DNA of 64,000 nucleotides from NCBI RefSeq assembly GCF_001429065.1, contig NZ_LMIB01000016.1, positions 319,684 to 383,683 on the forward strand, given 5' to 3'. Below the pieces are notes generated by a model. That model did no database searches. It had not been told where the DNA came from and saw only the letters and a program-made list of their open reading frames with translations. A program made the position numbers and the translations under genes. How positions within the stretch are numbered: position 1 is the first letter of the stretch; each line of letters starts with the position of its first letter. The stretch comes from Sphingomonas sp. Root710. Lineage in GTDB: Bacteria > Pseudomonadota > Alphaproteobacteria > Sphingomonadales > Sphingomonadaceae. This document shows, one piece after another, positions 26,523-35,336 of this stretch.

Positions 26523-28931
26523 ATGGCCGCTGACCTCCCCGCCCCCCTCGCCAATTGGTTCGCCGCCAAGGGCTGGGGCCCGCGTCGGCATCAGCTCGAC
26601 ATGCTCGCCGCCGCGCGGGCGGGACGGGATGCGCTGCTGGTGGCGCCGACCGGGTCGGGCAAGACGCTCGCAGGCTTCCTAGCCACCCTCGTCCAGCTGA
26701 TCGAAGCGCCGCAGGACGGGCTGCACACCCTCTATGTCTCGCCGCTCAAAGCGCTGGCGGTCGACGTGCAGCGCAATCTGCTCACCCCGATCGAGGAGAT
26801 GGGGCTCGACATAAGGGTCGAGACGCGGACCGGCGACACCCCGTCCGACCGCAAGGCGCGGCAGCGGGTGAAGCCGCCGCAGATCCTGCTCACCACACCC
26901 GAATCGCTGAGCCTGCTGCTCTCCTATCCCGACAGCGCGGGGCTGTTCGCGAATCTCAAGACGATCGTGATCGACGAGGTCCACGCTTTCGCCACCACCA
27001 AGCGCGGTGATCTGCTCGCGCTGTCGATCGCGCGGCTCTCCGCACTGGCCCCCGAGATGCGCCGGGTGGCGCTGTCGGCGACGATCGCCGATCCCGACGC
27101 CTATCGCGGCTGGCTGTCGGGCGATGGCGATTATGAGGCGGTCGCGCTGGTGCAGGGCGATCCGGGCGCGCCGCCGCAGATCGACATCCTCATCCCCGAG
27201 GGGCGCATTCCCTGGGCGGGCCATTCGGGGCGCTATGCTGCCGAACAGGTGATGGCCGAGATCGAGACCCACAAGACGACGATCATCTTCTGCAACACCC
27301 GCAGCCTGGCCGAGCTGATCTTCCAGGATCTGTGGAAGGCCAATGCGATGGGGCTGCCGATCGGCATTCACCACGGGTCGCTGTCGCGGGAAGCACGCCG
27401 CAAGGTCGAGGGCGCGATGGCCGAGGGGCGGCTGCGCGCGCTGGTCGCGACCGCGAGCCTCGACCTGGGCGTCGACTGGGGCGATGTCGACCTCGTCATC
27501 CAGATGGGCGCGCCCAAGGGAGCGTCACGGCTGCTGCAACGCATCGGCCGCGCCAACCATCGGCTCGACGAGCCGAGCGAGGCGGTGCTCGTGCCCGGCA
27601 ACCGCTTCGAATATCTGGAGGGCCGCGCCGCCCTGGACGCGATCGAGGCGGGCGAGCTCGACAATGATCCGTTCCGCGCCGGCAGCATCGACGTGCTCGC
27701 CCAGCATGTCATGGCGGTGGCCTGCGCCGGGCCGTTCGCGGCGGAGGCGATGCTGACCGAGGTCAACAGCGCCGCGCCCTATGCCACGCTGACCCCCGAA
27801 CAATTCGACCGCGTGCTGAACTATATCGCCAATGGCGGCTATGCGTTGAAGGCCTATGACAAGTTCAAACGCCTGACCCGCGATACCGACGGGCGCTGGC
27901 GGGTCAGTCATCCCAATTTCGCGGTCCAGCACCGGCTGAACGCCGGGATCATCGTCGAGGCGCCGATGCTCGACGTGCGCTTCAAGAATGGCCGCAGCCT
28001 CGGCAAGGTCGAGGAGGGGTTCGGCACCACCCTCGCGCCCGGCGATTGCTTCTTCTTCATGGGGATGGCGCTGGAGGTGCAGAAGATCGACCTGACCGAC
28101 CTGATCGTCCGCGCCACCGCCAAGCCCGCGCGCATCCCGACCTATGGCGGCGCACGCATGCCGATCTCGACCGATCTCGCCGCGCGGGTCCGCGATTATC
28201 TCCACGACCCGTCGCAATGGGCGCGCTTTCCCGACGACGTCCGCGAATGGCTGGAGGTCCAGCAGCGCCGCTCGCGCCTGCCCGCACCCGACGAGCTGCT
28301 GGTCGAGACATTTCCGCGCGACCAGCGCCATTATATGGTGATCTACAGTTTCGAGGGCTGGAACGCGCACCAGTCGCTCGGCATGTTGCTGACCCGGCGG
28401 ATGGAGAGCCTGGGCCTGTCGCCGCTCGGCTTCGTCGCGAGCGACTATGCGATCGCCTGCTATTCGCTTGAGCCGGTCACCGATCCGGCGGCGCTGTTCT
28501 CGCCCGAGATCCTCGAGGACGAGTTCGTCGACTGGGTCGAGCGCTCGGCGCTGCTCAAGCGCGCCTTTCGCGAGGTCGCGGTGATAGGCGGGCTCGTCGA
28601 GCGCCAGCATCCCGGCAAGAAGAAGTCGGGGCGGCAGGTCACCTTCTCGACCGACCTGATCTACGACGTGCTGCGCCGCTACGAGCCCGACCATCTGCTG
28701 CTCGACGCCGCCTGGGCCGATGCGCGCGCCAAGATGACCGATGTCGGGCGGCTCAGCCACCTGATCGAGCGGGCGGCGGAGAATATCGTCCATGTCCAGC
28801 TCGACCGCGTCTCCCCGCTTGCGGTGCCGGTGCTGGTGCTGATCGGCCGCGAGACGGTGGCGCAGGGGCTGGCCGACGATGTGTTGCTGATCGAGGCTGA
28901 TGCGCTAGCGGCGGAAGCGATGCGGGAGTGA
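26523..28931 (+). CDS. Lhr-type DEXH helicase (ligase-associated type)
   Basis: An 802-residue SF2 helicase: Walker A APTGSGKTLAGF near residue 40, RTGDTPSDRKARQR near 103, DEVHAF motif II near 148, SATIA motif III near 184, and TASLDLGVDWGDVD and QRIGRANHRLD as motifs V and VI. A long C-terminal winged-helix/beta-barrel part typical of Lhr follows. The sequence resembles the group found with an ATP-dependent DNA ligase, an exonuclease and PdeM phosphoesterase in a DNA-repair cluster, but none of those partners is adjacent here. It unwinds DNA or RNA-DNA hybrids in family members. Confidence 0.9.
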   Translation: MAADLPAPLANWFAAKGWGPRRHQLDMLAAARAGRDALLVAPTGSGKTLAGFLATLVQLIEAPQDGLHTLYVSPLKALAVDVQRNLLTPIEEMGLDIRVETRTGDTPSDRKARQRVKPPQILLTTPESLSLLLSYPDSAGLFANLKTIVIDEVHAFATTKRGDLLALSIARLSALAPEMRRVALSATIADPDAYRGWLSGDGDYEAVALVQGDPGAPPQIDILIPEGRIPWAGHSGRYAAEQVMAEIETHKTTIIFCNTRSLAELIFQDLWKANAMGLPIGIHHGSLSREARRKVEGAMAEGRLRALVATASLDLGVDWGDVDLVIQMGAPKGASRLLQRIGRANHRLDEPSEAVLVPGNRFEYLEGRAALDAIEAGELDNDPFRAGSIDVLAQHVMAVACAGPFAAEAMLTEVNSAAPYATLTPEQFDRVLNYIANGGYALKAYDKFKRLTRDTDGRWRVSHPNFAVQHRLNAGIIVEAPMLDVRFKNGRSLGKVEEGFGTTLAPGDCFFFMGMALEVQKIDLTDLIVRATAKPARIPTYGGARMPISTDLAARVRDYLHDPSQWARFPDDVREWLEVQQRRSRLPAPDELLVETFPRDQRHYMVIYSFEGWNAHQSLGMLLTRRMESLGLSPLGFVASDYAIACYSLEPVTDPAALFSPEILEDEFVDWVERSALLKRAFREVAVIGGLVERQHPGKKKSGRQVTFSTDLIYDVLRRYEPDHLLLDAAWADARAKMTDVGRLSHLIERAAENIVHVQLDRVSPLAVPVLVLIGRETVAQGLADDVLLIEADALAAEAMRE

Positions 28932-28940
28932 TTTCTTGTT

Positions 28941-29054
28941 CCCCTCCCTGCCAAGGGAGGGGTTAGGGGTGGGTCATTCCGGCCCATGAGGCAAACTAGT
29001 CCGCCACCACTAGCAGCGTAACCCACCCCCGGCCCCTCCCTTGGCAGGGAGGGG
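28941..29054. repeat. Inverted-repeat element, CCCCTCCCTGCCAAGG family (copy 1)
   Basis: Arms CCCCTCCCTGCCAAGGGAGG and its related complement ending GGCAGGGAGGGG surround an inverted GGGTGGGT/ACCCACCCC pair. It lies between the convergent Lhr and secreted-protein genes. Second copy at 44570-44676. Confidence 0.9.
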
Positions 29055-29056
29055 AG

Positions 29057-29578
29057 TCAGCGCCGGGCGCATCCCAAGGCGGCCGCGTCGATCGCCGTTG
29101 CCACGCCCGCGAGCAGATAGCCGTCGGACCGGTCGCGGCCTTCCTTCGACACCCAGGCGATGCGCATCGAGGTGCCGCTGCGCATCGCGGCGATGATCGC
29201 GGCGTCGGCGCGGGGGTCGGGGGCCCAGGCGTCGAGGCTGGCGGCAACGAGCGGGAAACTCCTGTCGCCGAAGATCAGCCGGATCGGACTGTTCGGCGCG
29301 CGCGGCTCGCGCAGACGGAAATGCACCTGGCCGTTGATGTGCTGGCGCGGCCAGATCGCGACCGAGGCGAAGCTGCGATGCGTTCCCCCGCTGCGCCGCT
29401 CGGGCGTGGCGATCGCGAAGCAGCGAAGCGGGTTGGCATCGCGGAAAGCGCCCCAGCCCGAAAAAATTCCCAGCGCCGTCCGTCCGGGCGGAGCCGCGCC
29501 AACGAGCAGTAGCGCACAAAGCACCAAGCAAATCCGGGCTCCGTTCGCTGTCAACCCCCGACCTTTCAAAAGTGGCAT
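29057..29578 (-). CDS. Secreted protein of unknown function, IalB-like layout
   Basis: A 173-residue protein with a hydrophobic N-terminal signal (about residues 14-28, ending near GAAP). The mature part has FGDRSFPLVA, a helix with DAAIIAAMRSGTSMRI and a C-terminal ATAIDAAALGC, a layout like that of invasion-associated locus B proteins. The match is by pattern only. The start at 29578 could be later. No operon partner is evident; it is divergent from the beta-barrel gene. Confidence 0.6.
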   Translation of the reverse strand: MPLLKGRGLTANGARICLVLCALLLVGAAPPGRTALGIFSGWGAFRDANPLRCFAIATPERRSGGTHRSFASVAIWPRQHINGQVHFRLREPRAPNSPIRLIFGDRSFPLVAASLDAWAPDPRADAAIIAAMRSGTSMRIAWVSKEGRDRSDGYLLAGVATAIDAAALGCARR

Positions 29579-29683
29579 AAATGCAACAATTTCCGTTGTT
29601 TATCTGGCGTTCATGCAACCTCGACGCGTCTGGTGCACTTGGCCCCCCACGTCTCCACCAGCATTCCGGAGACGAGGTAATAG

Positions 29684-30265
29684 ATGGAGTATATTATGCG
29701 CAGCATCGTTGTCGCCGCCCTTTTCGCGGCCAGCGCAGCAACCCCCGCCCTCGCCCAGGATAAGGCGCCGTTCACCGGCGCCCGCGTCGAAGCGCTGGCC
29801 GGCTGGGATCGCGTCCAGAACAACGGGCATGACGACGGCATCGGCTATGGGCTGGCCGCCGGTTATGATTTCCAGACGGGCATGGGCCTGGTCGGCATCG
29901 AGGCCGAAGCCGCTGACTCGAGCGTCAAGCAGTGCGTCGGCTCGACCACGCTGGCCGATCCGCGCCTGTGCGCCCGCGCTGGCCGCGATCTATATGTCGG
30001 CGGCCGCGTCGGCACCGTCCTGGGTGGCAATACGCTGCTCTACGCCAAGGCCGGCTACACCAACGCCCGCGCCAAGCTGACCAGCAATGACGGCACCGGC
30101 CGCGTGAACCTGGGCAGCACCGACCTCGACGGCGTCCGCGTCGGCGTGGGCGCGGAATATGCGCTCGGCACCAACGCCTTCGTGAAGACCGAGTATCGCT
30201 ATTCCAACTATGAGAACGGCTTCGCGCGCCATCAGGTCGTCGGCGGCTTCGGCTTCCGCTTCTGA
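29684..30265 (+). CDS. Outer-membrane beta-barrel protein
   Basis: The 193-residue protein has a signal peptide cleaved after ALAQ (residue about 25), then amphipathic strands, ending in a C-terminal FGFRF that fits the BAM recognition signal of outer-membrane proteins. It resembles small eight-stranded OmpA/OmpX-like porin-family proteins. ATG 29684 has a GAGG site about 8 nt upstream; an in-frame ATG at 29696 would shorten the signal by four residues. A terminator follows at 30288. Confidence 0.85.
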   Translation: MEYIMRSIVVAALFAASAATPALAQDKAPFTGARVEALAGWDRVQNNGHDDGIGYGLAAGYDFQTGMGLVGIEAEAADSSVKQCVGSTTLADPRLCARAGRDLYVGGRVGTVLGGNTLLYAKAGYTNARAKLTSNDGTGRVNLGSTDLDGVRVGVGAEYALGTNAFVKTEYRYSNYENGFARHQVVGGFGFRF

Positions 30266-30287
30266 TCGTTCGGGAAATCGAATAAGG

Positions 30288-30320
30288 AAAGGGGCCGGGT
30301 CGCGGGACTCCGGCCCCTTT
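30288..30320 (+). terminator. Intrinsic terminator of the beta-barrel gene
   Basis: AAAGGGGCCGG (30288-30298) and CCGGCCCCTTT (30310-30320) pair perfectly over an 11-nt loop; the T-run is short (TTTCTGTT). Confidence 0.8.
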
Positions 30321-30450
30321 CTGTTGGGTCTCGCCGCTACGGCAACACCCGCACGAAATATCCCCAGCTTTTGCAGCAGGGGACTAGCCGGGCCGCAAAG
30401 CCGCGCTATAACCGGATTCCATTTGAACATCGGGGATTCCGGGGCAGTCC

Positions 30451-31563
30451 ATGAAGGCAACGATCGAACGCGCGACGCTTCTGAAAAGCCTGGGCCACGT
30501 CCAGTCGGTCGTGGAGCGGCGCAATACGATCCCGATCCTCTCCAACGTGCTGATCGAGGCGACCTCCGAAGGCACGTTGCGGCTGATGGCGACCGACCTC
30601 GACCTGCAGATCGTCGAGGTGGTGGCGGCTGCGGTCGACCAGCCCGGTGCGATCACCGTGTCGGCGCACACGCTGTTCGACATCGCCCGCAAGCTGCCCG
30701 AAGGGAGCCAGGTGTCGCTGAGCGCCGCCGACGGCAAGATGCTGGTTGTCGCGGGCCGTGCGCGCTTCAACCTGCAGACGCTGCCCAAGGATGATTTCCC
30801 AATGATTGCCGAGGGCGAGCTGCCGACCAAGTTCGAGCTGCCCGCCGAGACGCTCAAGCAGCTGATCGACAAGACCCGCTTCGCGATCTCGACCGAAGAG
30901 ACCCGCTATTATCTCAACGGCATTTTCTTCCACGTGCAGGACGAAGGGACGCCGGTCCTCAAGGCGGCGGCGACCGATGGCCATCGTCTTGCCCGCGTCA
31001 CCATCGCCCGCCCCGACGGCGCGGAGGCGATGCCCGACATCATCATCCCGCGCAAATGCATCGGCGAGCTGCGCAAGCTGCTCGACGAGGTTGACGGTTC
31101 GGTCGACGTGTCGCTGTCGTCGACCAAGATCCGTTTTGGCCTGGGTACCGCGATCCTGACCTCCAAGCTGATCGACGGCACCTTCCCCGATTATAACCGG
31201 GTGATCCCGACCGCGAACGACAAGCTGCTCAAGATCGATCCGAAGAGCTTCATGGAAGGCGTCGATCGCGTCGCCACCATCGCCTCGGAAAAGACCCGCG
31301 CGGTGAAGATGGCGCTCGACCGCGACAAGATCACGCTGTCGGTCACCAGCCCCGAAAACGGCACCGCCGCCGAGGAAGTCCCCGGTGACTATACCGCCTC
31401 GGGCTTCGAGATCGGCTTCAACGCGCGCTATCTGCTCGACATCCTCGGGCAGATCGACGGCGACATGGTCGAGGTCCACCTCGCCGATGCCGCCGCGCCG
31501 ACGCTGATCCGCGAGAATGACAAGGCGCCCGCCTTGTATGTTCTGATGCCGATGCGCGTCTGA
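30451..31563 (+). CDS. dnaN: DNA polymerase III sliding clamp (beta subunit)
   Basis: The 370-residue protein forms the ring-shaped clamp that tethers DNA polymerase III to DNA. It has the three-domain length and the family ends MKATIERATLLKSLGHVQ and a C-terminal LYVLMPMRV. Internal marks include RRNTIPILSNVLIEA, TDGHRLA and GTFPDYNRVIP. It is not next to dnaA or recF here. The ATG is preceded by GGGG at 30442. Confidence 0.97.
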   Translation: MKATIERATLLKSLGHVQSVVERRNTIPILSNVLIEATSEGTLRLMATDLDLQIVEVVAAAVDQPGAITVSAHTLFDIARKLPEGSQVSLSAADGKMLVVAGRARFNLQTLPKDDFPMIAEGELPTKFELPAETLKQLIDKTRFAISTEETRYYLNGIFFHVQDEGTPVLKAAATDGHRLARVTIARPDGAEAMPDIIIPRKCIGELRKLLDEVDGSVDVSLSSTKIRFGLGTAILTSKLIDGTFPDYNRVIPTANDKLLKIDPKSFMEGVDRVATIASEKTRAVKMALDRDKITLSVTSPENGTAAEEVPGDYTASGFEIGFNARYLLDILGQIDGDMVEVHLADAAAPTLIRENDKAPALYVLMPMRV

Positions 31564-31587
31564 GGGCTATCCTCCGCTAGTTCTTGC

Positions 31588-31677
31588 CGTCATGCTGAAC
31601 TTGGCTCAGCATCCACCCCGCCACAAGAGCGGCAGAGCAGGTGGAAGAGTGGATCCTGAAACAAGTTCAGGATGACG
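31588..31677. repeat. Inverted-repeat element, CGTCATGCTGAAC family (copy 3)
   Basis: The short copy has ends CGTCATGCTGAACTTGGCTC and the complement ending TTCAGGATGACG, so the two arms carry slightly different core letters (GCTGAA versus CCTGAA). It lies between dnaN and glsA. Confidence 0.85.
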
Positions 31678-31709
31678 GTTTGGTGGGGTACCAGACTGGG
31701 GGTTTAGAC

Positions 31710-32666
31710 ATGCCGGTAACCGCCGCTCCCGATCTTCAGGCTCTTGTCGACCGGATCTGCGCGGAGATGTCGGCGATCGAGGCACGCGGCAAGGTCGCCG
31801 ACTATATCCCCGGCCTCGCGCGGGTCGACCCGAAGCATTTCGGGATCGCGATCACCACCCATGACGGGCAGATGTTCGCGGCGGGCGACGCCGACACCAG
31901 CTTCTCGATCCAGTCGGTGTCGAAGGTCTTCGCGCTGACCATGGCGCTGGGCAAGGTGGGTGACGCGCTGTGGAAGCGGGTGGGACGCGAGCCGTCGGGC
32001 AATGCGTTCAATTCGATCGTCCAGCTCGAGGCCGAGCAGGGGATTCCGCGCAATCCCTTCATCAACGCGGGTGCGATCGTCGTGTCCGACGTCGTCCTGG
32101 CCGGGCACGAGCCCAAGGAGGCGATCGGCGAGATATTGCGCTTCATGCGCGAGGTGGCCGGCGACGACGGCATCACTATCGACAATGAGGTGGCGCAGGG
32201 CGAGGCCGACACCGGTTTCCGCAACACCGCGCTGGCCAATTACATGCGCGCCTTCGGCAATATCCATCACCCGGTCGAGCAGGTGCTGGGCGTCTATTTC
32301 CACCAATGCGCGCTGGCGATGAACTGCCGACAGCTCGCCCGCGCGGGGCGCTACCTGATGCTCGAGGGGCAGCATCCCGACACCGGCTTCAACATCGTCT
32401 CGCCGATGCGCGCGCGGCGCATCAACGCGCTGATGATGCTGTGCGGCCATTATGACGGATCGGGCGAGTTCGCCTTTCGCGTCGGCATTCCCGGCAAGTC
32501 CGGGGTGGGCGGCGGCATCCTCTGCGTCGTCCCCGGCATCGCCTCGATCGCGGTGTGGTCCCCCGGGCTCAACGAGCGCGGCAATTCGACGCTCGGCTCG
32601 CTCGCGCTGGAACGGATCGCGGTCGCGACCGGATGGTCGGTCTTCAACCAGCGCGAGCCTGGGTGA
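31710..32666 (+). CDS. glsA: Glutaminase
   Basis: GlsA hydrolyses glutamine to glutamate and ammonia with a serine-beta-lactamase-like fold. The 318-residue protein has the catalytic SxxK as SIQSVSKVF, the NPFINAGAI block, the Tyr-containing YMRAFGN and LARAGRYLM segments, and [13 protein letters not shown] near the C-terminus. I chose ATG 31710; the frame is open upstream through the repeat element. Length fits the short bacterial glutaminases. Confidence 0.95.
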   Translation: MPVTAAPDLQALVDRICAEMSAIEARGKVADYIPGLARVDPKHFGIAITTHDGQMFAAGDADTSFSIQSVSKVFALTMALGKVGDALWKRVGREPSGNAFNSIVQLEAEQGIPRNPFINAGAIVVSDVVLAGHEPKEAIGEILRFMREVAGDDGITIDNEVAQGEADTGFRNTALANYMRAFGNIHHPVEQVLGVYFHQCALAMNCRQLARAGRYLMLEGQHPDTGFNIVSPMRARRINALMMLCGHYDGSGEFAFRVGIPGKSGVGGGILCVVPGIASIAVWSPGLNERGNSTLGSLALERIAVATGWSVFNQREPG

Positions 32667-32673
32667 TAAAGAT

Positions 32674-32820
32674 CCGCTCATCCTGAGGAGCCACTGAGCT
32701 CGGCGAAGTGGCGTCTCGAAGGACGCGCCGGACCCTTCGAGACGGGTCCCTTCGACTGCCTGCCAAGGCAGGCGCTCAGGACATGCTTCGCCACGCTCAG
32801 CCCCTCCTCAGGATGAGCGG
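32674..32820. repeat. Inverted-repeat element, CCGCTCATCCTGAG family (copy 2)
   Basis: Same ends as the element at 26397, with an internal insertion (TGCCTGCCAAGGCAGGC palindrome) making it longer. It separates the convergent glsA and the next minus-strand gene. Confidence 0.88.
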
Positions 32821-32827
32821 ACATTGC

Positions 32828-33220
32828 TCACTTCGTATAGGGCACGAACCGGCCCAGCCCGCAGGCGCCGTAGGTGATCGGCGAGCTCGGCTCGGCGATG
32901 GTCAGCAGGTCGTTGCTGCACAGCTGGCCGGTGCTGGTGGTGGTGACGAGCATGCGGTTTGGCCGCAGCAGGGTGCAGCGGCCATTGTCCGGCTGGTTCA
33001 CATACCAGAGCCGGGCCGATTGCTTGTAGATCACCGCCGTCGCGTCGACGATGCGGGTCGCGCCGATCCGGCGAAGCTGGACGCAGGAGACCGGCGCGCC
33101 GGCGGTCCGCCCGCTCAGCTCCTTCTGCGCTTTGGCCGACAGCGGAACGGGCGCGTCGGTGGCAGCGACGGCGGGAACGCAAAGCAAGGCGACAGCGGCG
33201 GCGAGGGGGCTGAAGCGCAT
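32828..33220 (-). CDS. Small secreted protein of unknown function
   Basis: A 130-residue protein with a signal peptide (MRFSPLAAAVALLCVPAVAA). The mature part has three or four cysteines (VSCVQLRRI, NGRCTLL, GQLCSND, GACGLG), probably forming periplasmic disulfides. No family was recognised. It follows gloB on the same strand after 38 nt. Confidence 0.7.
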   Translation of the reverse strand: MRFSPLAAAVALLCVPAVAATDAPVPLSAKAQKELSGRTAGAPVSCVQLRRIGATRIVDATAVIYKQSARLWYVNQPDNGRCTLLRPNRMLVTTTSTGQLCSNDLLTIAEPSSPITYGACGLGRFVPYTK

Positions 33221-33258
33221 GGCACGACTCTCCTGTTGTGGAGTGCGTATAGCCTGTT

Positions 33259-33990
33259 TCAGCCGCGGAACACATCCTTGGCCGCGCGGCGCTCGGCGAG
33301 CTGTTCGACGCTGGCGGCTCGCAGGAAGGGGTTGGTGGCGCGTTCGAGCGCGATCGTGGTCGGGACGGTCGGTTCGCCCTGCGCGCGCGCGGCGTCGACC
33401 GCCGCCATCCGATCGCGGATCGCGGCATTTTCGGGCTCGGCAACCAGCGCATAGCGGCCATTGCTCTGGGTATATTCATGCGCGCAATAGACGCGGGTCT
33501 CGGGCGGAAGCGCGCCCAGCCGCTGCATATTGGCGAACATCTGCGCCGGCGTCCCCTCGAACAGCCGGCCGCAACCCATCGCGAACAGCGTGTCGCCGAC
33601 GAAGACGACATCCTCCTGCGGAAGGTGAATCGCGATATGCCCGGCGGTGTGGGCGGGAACCTCGATCACCCGGCCCTCGATCGCGCCGAGGCGGACGGTA
33701 TCGCCTTCGGCCAGCGCGACGTCGAGCGAGGGGATTTTCGCGGCCTCGGCGGCGGGGGCGCTGACCACCGCCCCGGTCGCCGCCTTGATCGCGTCGTTGC
33801 CGCCGATATGGTCGGGGTGCCAGTGGGTGTTCCAGATCTGGCCGATCGTCCAGCCGCGCGCTGCCGCGGCGTCGAGCACCGGCTGCGCCTCGGCCGGATC
33901 GATCACCGCGGTCTCGCCCGAGGCGGGATCGTGCGCGAGCCAGATATAATTGTCGCTGAGCGCCGGGATGCGGACGATCTCGACGCTCAC
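33259..33990 (-). CDS. gloB: Hydroxyacylglutathione hydrolase (glyoxalase II)
   Basis: GloB hydrolyses S-lactoylglutathione to lactate and glutathione, the second step of methylglyoxal detoxification. The 243-residue metallo-beta-lactamase-fold protein has NTHWHPDHIGG (metal ligands), a downstream HTAGHIAIH and FVGDTLFAMGCGR, and HEYTQSN near the C-terminus. It follows gloA with a 1-nt gap, so both glyoxalase steps are on one message. Confidence 0.95.
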   Translation of the reverse strand: MSVEIVRIPALSDNYIWLAHDPASGETAVIDPAEAQPVLDAAAARGWTIGQIWNTHWHPDHIGGNDAIKAATGAVVSAPAAEAAKIPSLDVALAEGDTVRLGAIEGRVIEVPAHTAGHIAIHLPQEDVVFVGDTLFAMGCGRLFEGTPAQMFANMQRLGALPPETRVYCAHEYTQSNGRYALVAEPENAAIRDRMAAVDAARAQGEPTVPTTIALERATNPFLRAASVEQLAERRAAKDVFRG

Positions 33991-33991
33991 C

Positions 33992-34408
33992 TCACCACAC
34001 CCCGGTGTTGGGCATCGACGCCCAGGGCTCGGCGGGGTCGAGGCGGCCGTCCTGAAGCAGCTCGACCGAGATATTGTCGGGGCTGCGGACGAAGGCCATG
34101 TGCCCGTCGCGCGGGGGCCGGTTGATCGTCACCCCGGCGTCCATAAGCCGCTGGCAGGTCTCGTAGATATTGTCGACGCGATAGGCGAGATGGCCGAAAT
34201 TGCGCCCGCCGTCATAGCCGCCCTCATGATCCCAATTGTAGGTGAGCTCGACCTGGGCGTCCTCGTCCCCCGGGGCGGCGAGGAAGATCAGGGTGAAGCG
34301 GCCCGCCTCATTGTCCATCCGCTCGATCTCGCGGAGGCCGAGCAGTTCGAAGAAGCGGACGGTGGCGGCCGGATCGGCGACGCGGATCATGGTGTGGAGA
34401 TATTTCAT
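33992..34408 (-). CDS. gloA: Lactoylglutathione lyase (glyoxalase I)
   Basis: GloA isomerises the methylglyoxal-glutathione adduct to S-lactoylglutathione. The 138-residue VOC-fold protein starts at 34408 (MKYLHTMIRV), with paired beta-alpha-beta modules and the metal-site residues in LHTMIRV, VELTYNW, FGHLAYRV and ISVELLQ. A longer frame begins at 34444 but adds no conserved sequence. It is directly upstream of gloB. Confidence 0.93.
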   Translation of the reverse strand: MKYLHTMIRVADPAATVRFFELLGLREIERMDNEAGRFTLIFLAAPGDEDAQVELTYNWDHEGGYDGGRNFGHLAYRVDNIYETCQRLMDAGVTINRPPRDGHMAFVRSPDNISVELLQDGRLDPAEPWASMPNTGVW

Positions 34409-34451
34409 GGGGCGAGATGTAGGGGGCTGGCGCTCCACTCTCAACCTCCTA

Positions 34452-34538
34452 CGTCACCCCGGACGTGATCCGGGGTCCCGCTTCTTTGCGGGCTCTGGCT
34501 GAAGAAAAGCGGGATCCCGGGTCAAGCCCGGGAGGACG
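34452..34538. repeat. Inverted-repeat element, CGTCACCCCGG family
   Basis: CGTCACCCCGGACGTGATCC at the left and GGGTCAAGCCCGGGAGGACG at the right are imperfect inverted ends, with an inner GCGGGATCCCGG-type palindrome and a second GGGTCCCGCTT/AAGCGGGATCC pair. It lies between the gloA start and the TPR gene stop. Confidence 0.75.
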
Positions 34539-34568
34539 ATATTGGAGAAGGCCCTCAGATCTGGAAGA

Positions 34569-35336
34569 TCAGGGTTCTGGAGCTTCCCCGCCCTTCAGCG
34601 CCAGCGCCGCCGCCTGGCCTGCCGGGCTGTCCGGAGCGGCCTGCGCCGCGCGGGTCCACGCTGCCCTGGCGTCGTCCATATTGCCCGAGGCCGCGGCGAT
34701 ATTGCCCGCTTCATAGGCGATCGAGGCATCACCGGGGGACAGCTTGGCCGCCTCGCGGATCGAGGCGAAGGCGGTGGGCAGATCCTTGGATTTCCGGGCG
34801 AGATTGGCGCGGAGCAGCCAGCCGAGCGGATCGCGCGGGACCAGCGTCGTCGCCCGATCGAGATCGGCGCGCGCCGCGGCACTGTCGCCGAGCGCGACCG
34901 AGGCGCGGGCGCGGTCGAGATGGACCTCGCCCTCCATCTCCTTCGACAGGCCGGGCAGCGCCAGCGCGCGATCGAAATTGCCGCGCGCACGCGACGCCTC
35001 GTCCCCCGCCAGCGCGGCGTTGCCCGCCTGCATCCACAGCACCACCGCCATCGGGTCCTGCGCGATCTGCGCCTCCTTGGCGGCGGCTTCGAAGGTGGTG
35101 GCCGACGCCGCCCATTGTTCGAGACCCGACTGGGCGATGCCGAGGCATTGCCGCGCCGCCATCCCGCCATTAGCGGCAAGCCAGGCGCGCGCCTCGGCTT
35201 CGGCCTTGGCCGGATCGCGATCGGCCAGCGCCGCACATTTCGCGCCGCGCGCGCTATGCTCGGCCTGCGAGAGGGCGGGCGGCGGGGGTGACGCGACGGC
35301 GACGGCGGCGGCGGCGGCGGCGAGAAGGACGAACAT
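34569..35336 (-). CDS. Periplasmic TPR-repeat protein
   Basis: A 255-residue protein with an N-terminal signal peptide ([16 protein letters not shown]) and at least four tetratricopeptide units recognisable by the alternating small/large pattern (for example WMQAGNAALAGDEASRARG and WLLRANLARKSKDLPTAFA). TPR arrays form protein-binding scaffolds. It overlaps the stop of the alpha/beta hydrolase by 1 nt, so they are coupled. The partner is unknown. Confidence 0.8.
   Translation of the reverse strand: MFVLLAAAAAAVAVASPPPPALSQAEHSARGAKCAALADRDPAKAEAEARAWLAANGGMAARQCLGIAQSGLEQWAASATTFEAAAKEAQIAQDPMAVVLWMQAGNAALAGDEASRARGNFDRALALPGLSKEMEGEVHLDRARASVALGDSAAARADLDRATTLVPRDPLGWLLRANLARKSKDLPTAFASIREAAKLSPGDASIAYEAGNIAAASGNMDDARAAWTRAAQAAPDSPAGQAAALALKGGEAPEP

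Noticed and set aside
29600-29841. Short minus-strand frames overlapping the start of the beta-barrel gene
   Set aside because: They overlap a signal peptide and barrel gene with clear features and show no motif of their own.
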